Shown here piece by piece: positions 41,901 through 48,030 of a stretch of DNA of 50,990 bases. The notes below the pieces were generated by a model that did not search any database, had not been told where the DNA came from, and was given only the letters and a program-made list of their open reading frames with translations. The first letter of the stretch is position 1. The number at the start of each line of letters is the position of its first letter. The DNA is from CAYXVB01 sp964467785 (lineage in GTDB: Bacteria > Bdellovibrionota > UBA1018): NCBI GenBank assembly GCA_964467785.1, contig CAYXVB010000002.1:1-50990 (forward strand), written 5' to 3'. A program made the position numbers and the translations under genes.

Positions 41901-42107
41901 CTGCGCGCGGGCGCCCTGCTCTCGGGGCGGCCGCCCCACCCCACCGAGGCGGATCGGATCTACGTACTGAACGAGCTCGAAAGCCGCGGCATGAACTCCA
42001 TCATCCTGGAGTGGCGCAAGATGACGGGCCTTCTTGAGAAGCCCGAAGCCAAGCCCGAAGCCAGCCCCGAAGTCAAACCCGAGAATGAAGGGAGCCCCTC
42101 GCCGTGA
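38883..42107 (+). CDS. large exported TPR-repeat protein of the Agl/Glt-like operon
   Basis: At 1074 aa this is the largest protein of the operon. GTG 38883 is chosen because a GGGGAGA ribosome-binding site precedes it and it starts a clean signal peptide (RKRQATIVILASLSAPRAWSA). The mature chain is almost entirely helical with many TPR-like units: LYLLGISSVYMDRNSEAREKFIELLRVNPNFKRAG, AEDYFEQADFNQAMAYYRNFFRQ, RIARAYAEILGERKQIPEAIVVLEQIFVKDP. A charged Glu/Lys/Pro tail (EKPEAKPEASPEVKPE) ends it. It probably forms a long periplasmic scaffold, like GltI/PglI-type proteins in Myxococcus (inference). It overlaps the TPR gene before it and, by 4 bases, the small gene after it. Confidence 0.87.
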   Translation: MRKRQATIVILASLSAPRAWSAGMDSSFLKSKPATGPQVSQGQPANSGKSKAVTTSGRGTFKTEIQGDVTPGAKPISPEVIQSITLILNSTADPLYRNTLLLNRSTSFNLYVRQRLLAGKDLRIDDVGMKYLQAAVNDANAVYSSPRASAEQKQQALYLLGISSVYMDRNSEAREKFIELLRVNPNFKRAGWLALFIAEDYFEQADFNQAMAYYRNFFRQMNPHSREVALYKIAWCLINLKFNDHAEGVFVRLIRTAGAKSGLGKDSVRDLAFLVAHRKDPSGVVAYAEETFTEIGTRLEFLEYVRVSFEDQNLVELHSQVIQTMLALEKAPEKRLLLLISDLKVHRKLYAARTHYASFQKLEEFLHKNKLDLGSRQLSPHAQELEAELQMLIKSWVDTYAGRTKTPETLTREEIAVGLKHQFETFVRHLPKSPLRPQIVNLWLDTCVDTKDWPSIDRVADLVLESPAEFPKLLERAALDQLAALNELVKPGTPASGSNSERDLEKIAEKRLLRMKTFVERHRQSDQWLRIARAYAEILGERKQIPEAIVVLEQIFVKDPTPDSFYRLQFAKFQNGQYKDVIAEQRVPRPAAPGSSPLPPDKRVTDLLRESSLALAMESRKKDDLQGYTENIRRFLSLAPDENKAGLARSDYFRYLLEKNEVKRATSEMAALPETLRTLPALAELTAQAWRRNIDSGQFEAAAQLITSVPARGPLTPALRPQWTLGQVLLGRQLTVRELALLPKQEQEYLVAVFALSQPLRVIEFYETEKKAARAQADRDLLELAWRIHSGSWAIERTGRTENLLGRDYPFVRASSTQALKVENRMSRLEYPTAKTPAAKFAKLIEALVVEVQKIRADVNKELSGQPPETKLRVLEKARDIERKIAEAILNSPIPKEVGAGQLEQYRGALKEAAQEYVSHGEQYEKLANTLRERVSDEKRKELSRIIPAPSAGKWRWPGIASDPPLSSLKTMLAQGNTAGALVLIDLVREARAKSGHNLDDADYFALRAGALLSGRPPHPTEADRIYVLNELESRGMNSIILEWRKMTGLLEKPEAKPEASPEVKPENEGSPSP

Positions 42108-42475
42108 CGCCAAACGCCTGGACGTACGCCGCATTCGCACTGCTCTTTGCGCTCGTCTCGCCGCCGTCCGCCCTGGCCGAGGCTCCCGCCGGCCAAACGC
42201 CGCAAAATCAAGGCGCTCAAGGCCAAAACGTGCAGGGCCAAAACGCGCAAGTCCCAAACGCGCAGGCCCAACCGGCCAAATCCAAGAGCCAGGCCAACGT
42301 CCTGGATTTCGAAGGAGACGTGATCGAGGGCCAGAAAAAGACGCCGGAGATCTTCCTTCAAACCGAGGTCGAGCGCCCGACACTGGACACGGTGCTCTAC
42401 CAGCGCCGCCACTTCAACGATTTCCACAAGAGCGACAGCCGGCAGCGCCCCCGCGCTTCCGACCCGCCGAGGTGA
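42104..42475 (+). CDS. small exported Gln/Ala-rich protein of the Agl/Glt-like operon
   Basis: This 123-aa protein starts at GTG overlapping the previous stop. It has a signal peptide (WTYAAFALLFALVSPPSALA), then a low-complexity Gln/Asn/Ala/Pro segment with a repeated QGQNxQ pattern (residues ~31-60). A compact C-terminal module follows (NVLDFEGDVIEGQKKTPEIFLQTEVERPTLDTVLYQRRHFNDFH). That module resembles a short motif (EGD/EGE, PE.F.., L..V.Y.R..FN) seen in small proteins of Myxococcus-type gliding loci. This comparison is from memory and unproven. It is likely a periplasmic linker or plug. It is 7 bases before the FHA/AgmX-domain gene. Confidence 0.75.
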   Translation: MTPNAWTYAAFALLFALVSPPSALAEAPAGQTPQNQGAQGQNVQGQNAQVPNAQAQPAKSKSQANVLDFEGDVIEGQKKTPEIFLQTEVERPTLDTVLYQRRHFNDFHKSDSRQRPRASDPPR

Positions 42476-42482
42476 TTCACCG

Positions 42483-44261
42483 ATGAGAGTCCTCACCATC
42501 TCCCGAAGCAAGCTTGAGATCACACGGGCCCAACTGACCCGGCCCTTGATGACCATCGGACGCTCTCCCACCTGCGACGTCATCCTGCGCGCTCCAGGCA
42601 TCCGGCCTTTCCACTTTCTGATCGAGTGGATCGGCGAAGGCGCCTTCGATCCCAACCGTGGAGCCTGGTCGATCACCGACCTATCTACTTCCCAGTCGGG
42701 ACCGATGGCCGAAGGCAGCGAGCACGGCGAGGGCCAGATTCTTTCCGAAGACGCCGTCCAACTGGGAGACCTCACGTTCAACGTGGTGGATGACCGCCTC
42801 GAAGTGCGCGAGGACATCGGCGGCACGATCGGCGCCAATCTCCAGGGGAGCCACAAACACGGAACCGAACTGCTCGAGCTAGTCCAGGTTCGGCTCGACT
42901 CCGGCGCCATCGAGGAGATCAAGCACTTCCCGATCGTCCGCAAGACCCGGGTCCTGAAACCTCTCGGAAAGCACCGCAATTTCCGCATCGAATGGCAAGG
43001 TAAGAACAGCGCCACTCTGCTCAAGGTGCTCCTGGACGAGATGCCGGGCGCCGAGACTTTCAAGCGCGGCATCCGGATCCATCCGTCCCAGCAGGTCGAC
43101 GTGCTTCCCCACGATGTCATCCAGGTCCGCTGGCAGAGCCGCGACTTCTACCTCCGTTTCGTGTCCGAGATCAAATCCCCGCCGATCCCTCGCGAGGTCA
43201 TGGACCCGCTCCTGCGCCGGATCACGGTAGGCGTATTGCTTTCGACTCTGATCCTGCTCGCGCTGATCCGGCTCAACGCTCGCTACAATCCCCCCCAAGA
43301 GCCCAAGCCCAACCTACGCGTCGCCACCGTCGAGCTTCCGGCACCGCCCAAGGCCATCGAGACGCCCCCTCCTCCGCCGGTCGCGCCCCAGGAAGTCGCG
43401 ATCAACAAAAAGGCAGAGGCCCCGGAACCAAAACAGGCGCCTCAAAAAACGGACGAACCGATCCAGGTCGCGCCTCAAAAGCGAAACGCGTCGCCGGCCA
43501 AGGCCTCAGCGCCGCGCTTTGAGACGGCAAACTCCGCCAAGCCCAAAGCCGGCCTTAATTCGCCCGGCAAGCCCGCGGACGTCAACACCGTCGGTGTCCT
43601 CGGCGCGCTCAGCAAGCTCTCCGCCAAGGGCAAGGGTGTACGCGCCGACCAGGTGCTGAACGAAGGCATCATCACCGAGTCGGTTTCGGCGCCCGAGGGC
43701 GGCTCCAAGATCGTGGTCCGCAACCCGCCCGCCGGAGTGCTGGGCACAGGCACGGGCGGCTCCACCAAGGGCGAGGGCACACAGAATCTCGCGGCTGCTT
43801 CGACCACTCTCCAAGGCGCCGGCAAGTACGACCCCAACGCCGTAGGAGCGGTCGCGCGAAAAGGCGGCGAAAGCGGGATGAGCCTCGGCACCGATCTCAC
43901 TGGCCAGGGTTCCGGTTCGAGCGGCCTGGGCTCGCTAGATGGCGCGGACTTCAGCGTCGAAGGCGGAGGCCTGGACCGCGAGACGGTCCGGCGCGTGATT
44001 GCATCTTATCGCGGCGCGATCCGCACCTGCTACGAGCGCGCCCTGCTTTCCAACCCAAGGATGGCCGGCCGCATCGTGTACCACTGGCGCATCAGCCCGG
44101 ACGGGCCCGTTGTCACGACCAACATCAAGTCGGCGACCTTGGAGTCCGACAGCATGAAGGCCTGCGTGAGCGACGTGATCAGCAAGATGATGTTCCCGCG
44201 CGCGCCCAACGGCAAGGCGACCCAGGTCATCTATCCGTTCGTGTTCCAAGGTAAAAAATAG
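42483..44261 (+). CDS. GltG-like protein: FHA domain, one TM helix, Pro-rich linker, AgmX/PglI C-terminal domain
   Basis: This 592-aa protein spans the inner membrane. The N-terminal cytoplasmic part has an FHA-type fold (residues 1-110; GRSPTCDVIL at 26-35, then FHFLIEW). A second beta-rich domain follows (~150-230), then one membrane helix VGVLLSTLILLALIRL (249-264). The periplasmic part starts with a TonB-like Pro/Lys stretch (270-345) and a Gly/Ser/Ala-rich linker. It ends in an AgmX/PglI C-terminal domain (498-590) with the paired cysteines C516 and C561. Such proteins link TolQR-type motors to the outer membrane in Agl-Glt and Nfs machines. It is the last gene of the operon. The usual FHA Ser before His is replaced (IRPFH), so phospho-Thr binding is doubtful. 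Confidence 0.9.
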   Translation: MRVLTISRSKLEITRAQLTRPLMTIGRSPTCDVILRAPGIRPFHFLIEWIGEGAFDPNRGAWSITDLSTSQSGPMAEGSEHGEGQILSEDAVQLGDLTFNVVDDRLEVREDIGGTIGANLQGSHKHGTELLELVQVRLDSGAIEEIKHFPIVRKTRVLKPLGKHRNFRIEWQGKNSATLLKVLLDEMPGAETFKRGIRIHPSQQVDVLPHDVIQVRWQSRDFYLRFVSEIKSPPIPREVMDPLLRRITVGVLLSTLILLALIRLNARYNPPQEPKPNLRVATVELPAPPKAIETPPPPPVAPQEVAINKKAEAPEPKQAPQKTDEPIQVAPQKRNASPAKASAPRFETANSAKPKAGLNSPGKPADVNTVGVLGALSKLSAKGKGVRADQVLNEGIITESVSAPEGGSKIVVRNPPAGVLGTGTGGSTKGEGTQNLAAASTTLQGAGKYDPNAVGAVARKGGESGMSLGTDLTGQGSGSSGLGSLDGADFSVEGGGLDRETVRRVIASYRGAIRTCYERALLSNPRMAGRIVYHWRISPDGPVVTTNIKSATLESDSMKACVSDVISKMMFPRAPNGKATQVIYPFVFQGKK

Positions 44262-44321
44262 TGAAAAAAAGAGTGTGCCTTGTGAAGGCAACCCCGCCCG
44301 CCGCAGCGAGAGCGCGCTAGG

Positions 44322-45140
44322 TCAAGCTGCTTTCTTCTTCGAAGCCTTGTCCGCCGCCAGGATCCATTGCTCCAGCTTCTTAAGGCTCGACTCGGACGCA
44401 TCGACAAATCGCACGCGAAGCGGCGATTTCGGGTCCGGGAACAGCCGGCACTTGAGCTCGATGTTCTCGGCGGCAAACGGCGAGCCGATGAACACATGGC
44501 AGGCCTGGTTCCACATCTCCTCGGGCGGACGATGCTTAAGCTTCATCCCACCGATCGAGATGTCGTGGCTTTGGCTTCGGAAACTCTTGCCCTCGGCCGT
44601 GAGGATGACGCGGAATGGGAAGTTATAACGGACGGATTTGCGCTGTTCGATGCTTGCGACGACCGGGGCCGCGGGCGCAGCCTCTCCCACGGACGCCACC
44701 GGCGCCACAATCCCGCCCGCATCGGGCGCGACCTCAGGCTCGGAAAGCCCGGGCAGCTCCTGGGGTTCTTGAACACTCGGGGCGTTCGGCAAATTCTGCA
44801 AATCCGAAGCGGGTAAGCTGGACTGGACGACAATCGGCGCAGGCACGGGCTCCGACTCTTGAGCCTTCGATTCGGCCGGCTTCATTTCGTCGGAGGGCAT
44901 CGCGGCCACGGGAGCCGAAGCCAACTTGGATGGATTCGCAACGGAGTCCGCCCGGATCCCCGGCGACTCGCCTAAAAGGCCCCACTGTCCATGGCAGTGC
45001 GTCTTAAGAACCTGCAAAAAAGCGCGAGCCGCGACCACATCGCCCTTGAAGCGTATCTTGGCCCCGTCTTCATGATTCGAAAATACCCAAGTTTGAGACG
45101 ACATATCAGGGTACTGATCGGAGGAATCCGAAACAATCAT
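44322..45140 (-). CDS. PilZ-domain protein
   Basis: The C-terminal ~110 residues form a PilZ domain that binds cyclic di-GMP through RKSVRYN (RxxxR) and DISIGG (D/NxSxxG); both motifs are intact. The N-terminus (SSQTWVFSNHEDGAKIRFKGDVVAARAFLQVLKTHCHGQW) is a small globular module, separated from PilZ by a ~100-residue Pro/Ala/Glu/Ser linker. The start is uncertain. The longest frame opens at TTG 45167; ATG 45152, 45140 and 45104 are alternatives, and 45140 lies just after a palindrome. It follows the barrel gene on the minus strand and converges on the Agl/Glt-like operon. It could couple c-di-GMP to surface behaviour, but this is inference from position. Confidence 0.88.
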   Translation of the reverse strand: MIVSDSSDQYPDMSSQTWVFSNHEDGAKIRFKGDVVAARAFLQVLKTHCHGQWGLLGESPGIRADSVANPSKLASAPVAAMPSDEMKPAESKAQESEPVPAPIVVQSSLPASDLQNLPNAPSVQEPQELPGLSEPEVAPDAGGIVAPVASVGEAAPAAPVVASIEQRKSVRYNFPFRVILTAEGKSFRSQSHDISIGGMKLKHRPPEEMWNQACHVFIGSPFAAENIELKCRLFPDPKSPLRVRFVDASESSLKKLEQWILAADKASKKKAA

Positions 45141-45144
45141 GAGA

Positions 45145-45162
45145 GGTGTCATCCCTGACACC
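45145..45162. promoter_or_regulatory. perfect 7+4+7 palindrome before the PilZ gene
   Basis: GGTGTCA (45145-45151) and TGACACC (45156-45162) are perfect arms around TCCC, between the beta-barrel gene's stop and the PilZ gene's likely start. No T-run follows on the transcribed side, so it is not a terminator. It may be an operator, a leader hairpin or a dispersed repeat unit. The same GTGTCA...TGACAC half-sites occur at 22321-22354. Confidence 0.5.
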
Positions 45163-45192
45163 GTCAAAAAACAGAACTGACCTGGATTTTCC

Positions 45193-46611
45193 TTACAAAT
45201 TCAGCTGGAGGCCGAGGCTGGCCGTACGCAAGCCCACCGCGCTGACGGAGTTGACGTTGGTTAAGGCGAGGTCGGAAAGGTCCAGGGTCACCGCGATCGG
45301 CAATCGAGCCTTGGGAGACGTGACCTGGTAGGAACCGCCAACCGCGAGCTCCCGATTGCCCAAGATCATGCGGCCACTATCGATGATTGGGGCGAACTTG
45401 ACGTACAGGGCCCACGCCCGGCTCCCTGGCGTCGCGCGAAAGACCGCGAGATTGACCTGAGGTCCGACTAGCTGGGCCAGGCCATAGTTCGCGCTCGCCA
45501 CGCCCATGCTCCAGAAGTACCAGCCCGCCAACATCCTCACCTTGGTCTCCAACCGGAAGGGCAGCGTGTACCCGACGCGGCCGTTGACGCCGAGGAACAT
45601 CGCGGGCGAAGCCGTGTTTCCGCCGACCAGCCCTTGAAACGTCGTTCCAAAGGCCGCGACATTGGCGTAACCGCTCAAACCGAGATCGAGCTTGCCCGGC
45701 AACAACTGGTACGCGACGCCGCCCTTCACCGTCGCGGCGTACTGATTGACGGACATGGTCGACGACTCCGTCTGCGTATACGTCATCGTGGTGCCGCCGA
45801 TGCCAAAGAAAAAGCTCAGTCGCTTGGCGTAGCTGTAATTGATGTCATAGACCACTTTGCCGCGACCATTGAGCGTCGCGACCGTGTAATCCCCTATCTT
45901 GTTCGCGCCCGTCACCGGCTTGGCCGGAAAAGCGACACGGAGCAAATCCGCGCGCGGATGGGGACTCTTTTCCGGCAAAACAGATCCCCGCTGAAAGCTC
46001 GCGTCTCTCGAGCGGATCACGTGCAAGTTGGCGCCGGTGGGAGACTTTTCGCACCAAATCGCGTGGTAAAGGTAGTTCGCGGTGATGCCGCGACCGGGTT
46101 CCGATTCGCGCGGATGAGACGAAATATCCAGCGAGCCGCAGCTCGGATGAACGATGGCTTCGGGGGTCGGCGACACCACCAATACGCCGAAATCGAATTC
46201 AAGCTGCTGGCCGGCCGCGTTCATCACCGTCAAACGCGCGTTGGCCTGAATAGACTGCGTGGAGATCTCCAGGCGGTCTCCTTCAATGCGGCCTTCGAAC
46301 TGCGGGTTAGTGATCTTGAGGATGCGCGACTTTCTCGATGGCGTGACGGAAACGCGCAGCACGGGCTCCTGCATCGCGGCCTGCCCTCTGACTGAGCGCC
46401 AATCCCACCAGACCTTCGTAGGCCAGTCGAGCGGGACGCTCTTACCCTGCTTGTTGACGAAAATCAGCTGAACCCGCGGGGTGGTCCGCGTATCGATCGC
46501 GGCCTGAGACTCGGGGCCCCCCAAAAGCCCGACCGAAAAAGACAACGCGGCAGACCGCAAAATCATCTTTCCTACAGCGCATACTGCACTTTTTCGGGTT
46601 CTCAATTCCAT
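45193..46611 (-). CDS. exported beta-barrel protein of unknown function
   Basis: This 472-aa protein has a signal peptide (MILRSAALSFSVGLLGGPESQA; starts at 46611 or 46566 are both possible). The first half is a beta-rich periplasmic-type domain (VQLIFVNKQGKSVPLDWPTKVWWDW, ARLTVMNAAGQQLEFDFGVLVV). The second half has barrel-like alternation (LSFFFGIGGTTMTY, KGGVAYQLLPGKLDLGLSGYANVAAF, AWALYVKFAPII) and ends in SLGLQLNL, close to an outer-membrane C-terminal signature. Cysteines near the middle (PSCGSLD, IWCEKS) may pair. No family was recognised. It is the likely first gene of a two-gene unit with PilZ. Confidence 0.68.
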   Translation of the reverse strand: MELRTRKSAVCAVGKMILRSAALSFSVGLLGGPESQAAIDTRTTPRVQLIFVNKQGKSVPLDWPTKVWWDWRSVRGQAAMQEPVLRVSVTPSRKSRILKITNPQFEGRIEGDRLEISTQSIQANARLTVMNAAGQQLEFDFGVLVVSPTPEAIVHPSCGSLDISSHPRESEPGRGITANYLYHAIWCEKSPTGANLHVIRSRDASFQRGSVLPEKSPHPRADLLRVAFPAKPVTGANKIGDYTVATLNGRGKVVYDINYSYAKRLSFFFGIGGTTMTYTQTESSTMSVNQYAATVKGGVAYQLLPGKLDLGLSGYANVAAFGTTFQGLVGGNTASPAMFLGVNGRVGYTLPFRLETKVRMLAGWYFWSMGVASANYGLAQLVGPQVNLAVFRATPGSRAWALYVKFAPIIDSGRMILGNRELAVGGSYQVTSPKARLPIAVTLDLSDLALTNVNSVSAVGLRTASLGLQLNL

Positions 46612-46824
46612 GAGGTGCTATCCGTCCAATTTCGAACTTTCTTTAAGGATAACACCAAGCATATCGAAGCGAAGTAGATTCTTTAACCGCTTCGGCCGAG
46701 GTTCTGAATCGTCCATGAGATCGCGCGGGGTCCAACTGGACACAGCCGGATCGTGGGCACCAATGAATAAATACCATTGAAGATATTGAAGCCGACTCCC
46801 GTCGCTTTTTTGACGGCCCAACGC
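46612..46824. other. 213-base intergenic region, no convincing gene
   Basis: This is the gap between the start of the beta-barrel gene and the stop of the SRPBCC gene, both on the minus strand. Short open frames exist but lack a credible start or ribosome-binding site. A CCGTC/GACGG hairpin near 46799-46815 has a T-run inside its loop rather than after it, so it is not a standard terminator. The barrel gene's promoter probably lies here but is not obvious. Confidence 0.4.
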
Positions 46825-47334
46825 TCAGGCGCTACGCCACTTCCCTCCCTCCTCCGGCGGAGCGAGCGCTTCGAAGCGCTCTTTGATCGCTCGAAAGAAC
46901 CGGCGCTCATAGTACGCCTTGAACCAGGCCAAAGCCGCAAATCCGATTCGATCCCGCACCCGGTATCCGCCTTCCCATTTAATGAGGGCCTTGCCTCCAT
47001 AAAGCGCGCGAAAGTAAATCCTTCCCCCACCGGCTAAGGGATGCTGATCCGTCGTCTCGTATTGGATGTACCGGGGCTCAATGACTTCAATGATCCGGTA
47101 CTTGACCGTTCGATGCAGCGGGCCGAGCTTGTACGTCACCTCGATGATCGCGCCCCGAACGAACGCCGGACCCACTGCCGGGCCGGTTGACCGAATAAGT
47201 CGCGACTCCGAGAGCTCCCTTGGCCAAATTGAGGAGTTCGACGAATCGGCCAGAGCCGAGACGATCAACGCAAAGCTCCGTCTCTGATCGGTAGGACAAA
47301 TCCAGTCTTCCGAGAATCTCACCAGGCGAGTCAT
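46825..47334 (-). CDS. SRPBCC-superfamily protein
   Basis: This 169-aa soluble protein has the helix-grip (START/SRPBCC, polyketide cyclase-like) pattern. It starts with MTRLVRFSEDWICPTDQRRSFALI, followed by successive strands (AIIEVTYKLGPLHRTVKYRIIEVIEPRYIQYETTDQHP, GGRIYFRALYGGKALIKWEGGYRV) and a C-terminal helix (IGFAALAWFKAYYERRFFRAIKERFEAL). Such proteins bind hydrophobic ligands in a deep cavity; the ligand is unknown. The ATG at 47334 lies 4 bases after the stop of the small upstream gene, so the two are coupled; the longer frame to 47397 overlaps that gene and is rejected. Confidence 0.75.
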   Translation of the reverse strand: MTRLVRFSEDWICPTDQRRSFALIVSALADSSNSSIWPRELSESRLIRSTGPAVGPAFVRGAIIEVTYKLGPLHRTVKYRIIEVIEPRYIQYETTDQHPLAGGGRIYFRALYGGKALIKWEGGYRVRDRIGFAALAWFKAYYERRFFRAIKERFEALAPPEEGGKWRSA

Positions 47335-47338
47335 GCAC

Positions 47339-47542
47339 TCAGGCGGACTCCTTGATCTGCTGATTCTCATGACGCGCCTGGCCCGCGATCCGCGCAAAAC
47401 CCGAACGCAAGGTCTCGCCGAAGCTTCCCTTCAATAGCGGCGTCGACACGCCGCGAGACTCGGCAAACTGCTGTAAGCGAAATCGGTTCTTCCAGACGAC
47501 ATAGCTTAAGCCGCTCAGCACGGCCAATCGTATCAACCGCAT
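47339..47542 (-). CDS. 67-aa membrane-associated protein of unknown function
   Basis: This short gene has a good AAGGA ribosome-binding site upstream of its ATG. The N-terminus has a brief hydrophobic segment (LIRLAVLSGLSYVVW) followed by a basic, amphipathic region (KNRFRLQQFAESRG), consistent with peripheral or single-pass membrane attachment. The rest is polar and Gln-rich (ARIAGQARHENQQIKESA). It is coupled to the SRPBCC gene by a 4-base gap, suggesting that the two work together, for example as membrane tether and ligand-binding partner (inference). It was not recognised. Confidence 0.6.
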   Translation of the reverse strand: MRLIRLAVLSGLSYVVWKNRFRLQQFAESRGVSTPLLKGSFGETLRSGFARIAGQARHENQQIKESA

Positions 47543-47660
47543 AAATTAAGTCCTTTCCGCAATTTTTTGACGCCGATTTGCGCAAAAGAAAAGCAACCGC
47601 CATGCCGCGAAAAATTCCCCGATAAATAGCAACAACACGCATACGGTGACGAACGACACA

Positions 47661-47690
47661 TTTACAATCCGATGGCCGCCTGATTACAAT
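47661..47690 (+). promoter_or_regulatory. putative promoter of the 94-aa/ATP-grasp pair
   Basis: TTTACA (47661-47666), an 18-base spacer and TACAAT (47685-47690) lie in the divergent gap. Transcription would start at about 47697, within 2 bases of the ATG at 47699, so the message would be leaderless or nearly so. Confidence 0.5.
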
Positions 47691-47698
47691 CAGACTCG

Positions 47699-47983
47699 AT
47701 GATGATGCAAGCGACCTTCATTCCTGACGGCTTTGACGTCTTTCCGACAATCTTTCTGCAGTCGGGATTTCCGCTCAAACTCTCGGTCTACATCTGGACC
47801 GTCCGCAAGGACGTTCCCCCCGTTTTGTTCCGCGCGCGAGGGTCAGTGCTCGAACTCGACGAGATGCTCTCGCTCCGCAAGCTCTCCGATCGCCAGGTCC
47901 TCGCGCTCAGATGTGACATTCTCGAAGCGATGGAGTACTACGAAGAAGACCCGCTCTACAGCCCCCAAAGAAATCAACGCTGA
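47699..47983 (+). CDS. 94-aa protein of unknown function upstream of an ATP-grasp gene
   Basis: This is a small soluble acidic protein: beta-like FIPDGFDVFPTIFLQSGFPLKLSVYIWTV, then RARGSVLELDEMLSLRKLSDRQVLALRCDILEAMEYYEED, probably helical. It has no signal peptide and no visible ribosome-binding site; two or three consecutive Met codons start the frame, in keeping with a leaderless start. It lies 47 bases before the ATP-grasp gene on the same strand and is likely cotranscribed. It was not recognised; a partner or substrate-carrier role for the ATP-grasp enzyme is speculation. Confidence 0.6.
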   Translation: MMMQATFIPDGFDVFPTIFLQSGFPLKLSVYIWTVRKDVPPVLFRARGSVLELDEMLSLRKLSDRQVLALRCDILEAMEYYEEDPLYSPQRNQR

Positions 47984-48030
47984 ACTTCAGGCCCGCTGAA
48001 AAACCGTACCCCGCAACCGGAGCCCGCATC

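Noticed and set aside
40302..42383. 693-codon open frame antisense to the large TPR gene
   Set aside because: It is Arg/Gly/Leu-rich without recognisable motifs and lies entirely opposite a convincing exported TPR gene. Long antisense frames are expected with this GC-rich codon use.
44277..44289. GCCTT/AAGGC hairpin after the last gene of the Agl/Glt-like operon as a terminator
   Set aside because: The stem is only 5 bp and no T-run follows on either strand.
46618..46821. 67-codon minus-strand frame in the gap before the barrel gene
   Set aside because: It needs a TTG start without a ribosome-binding site, and it has no recognisable features.
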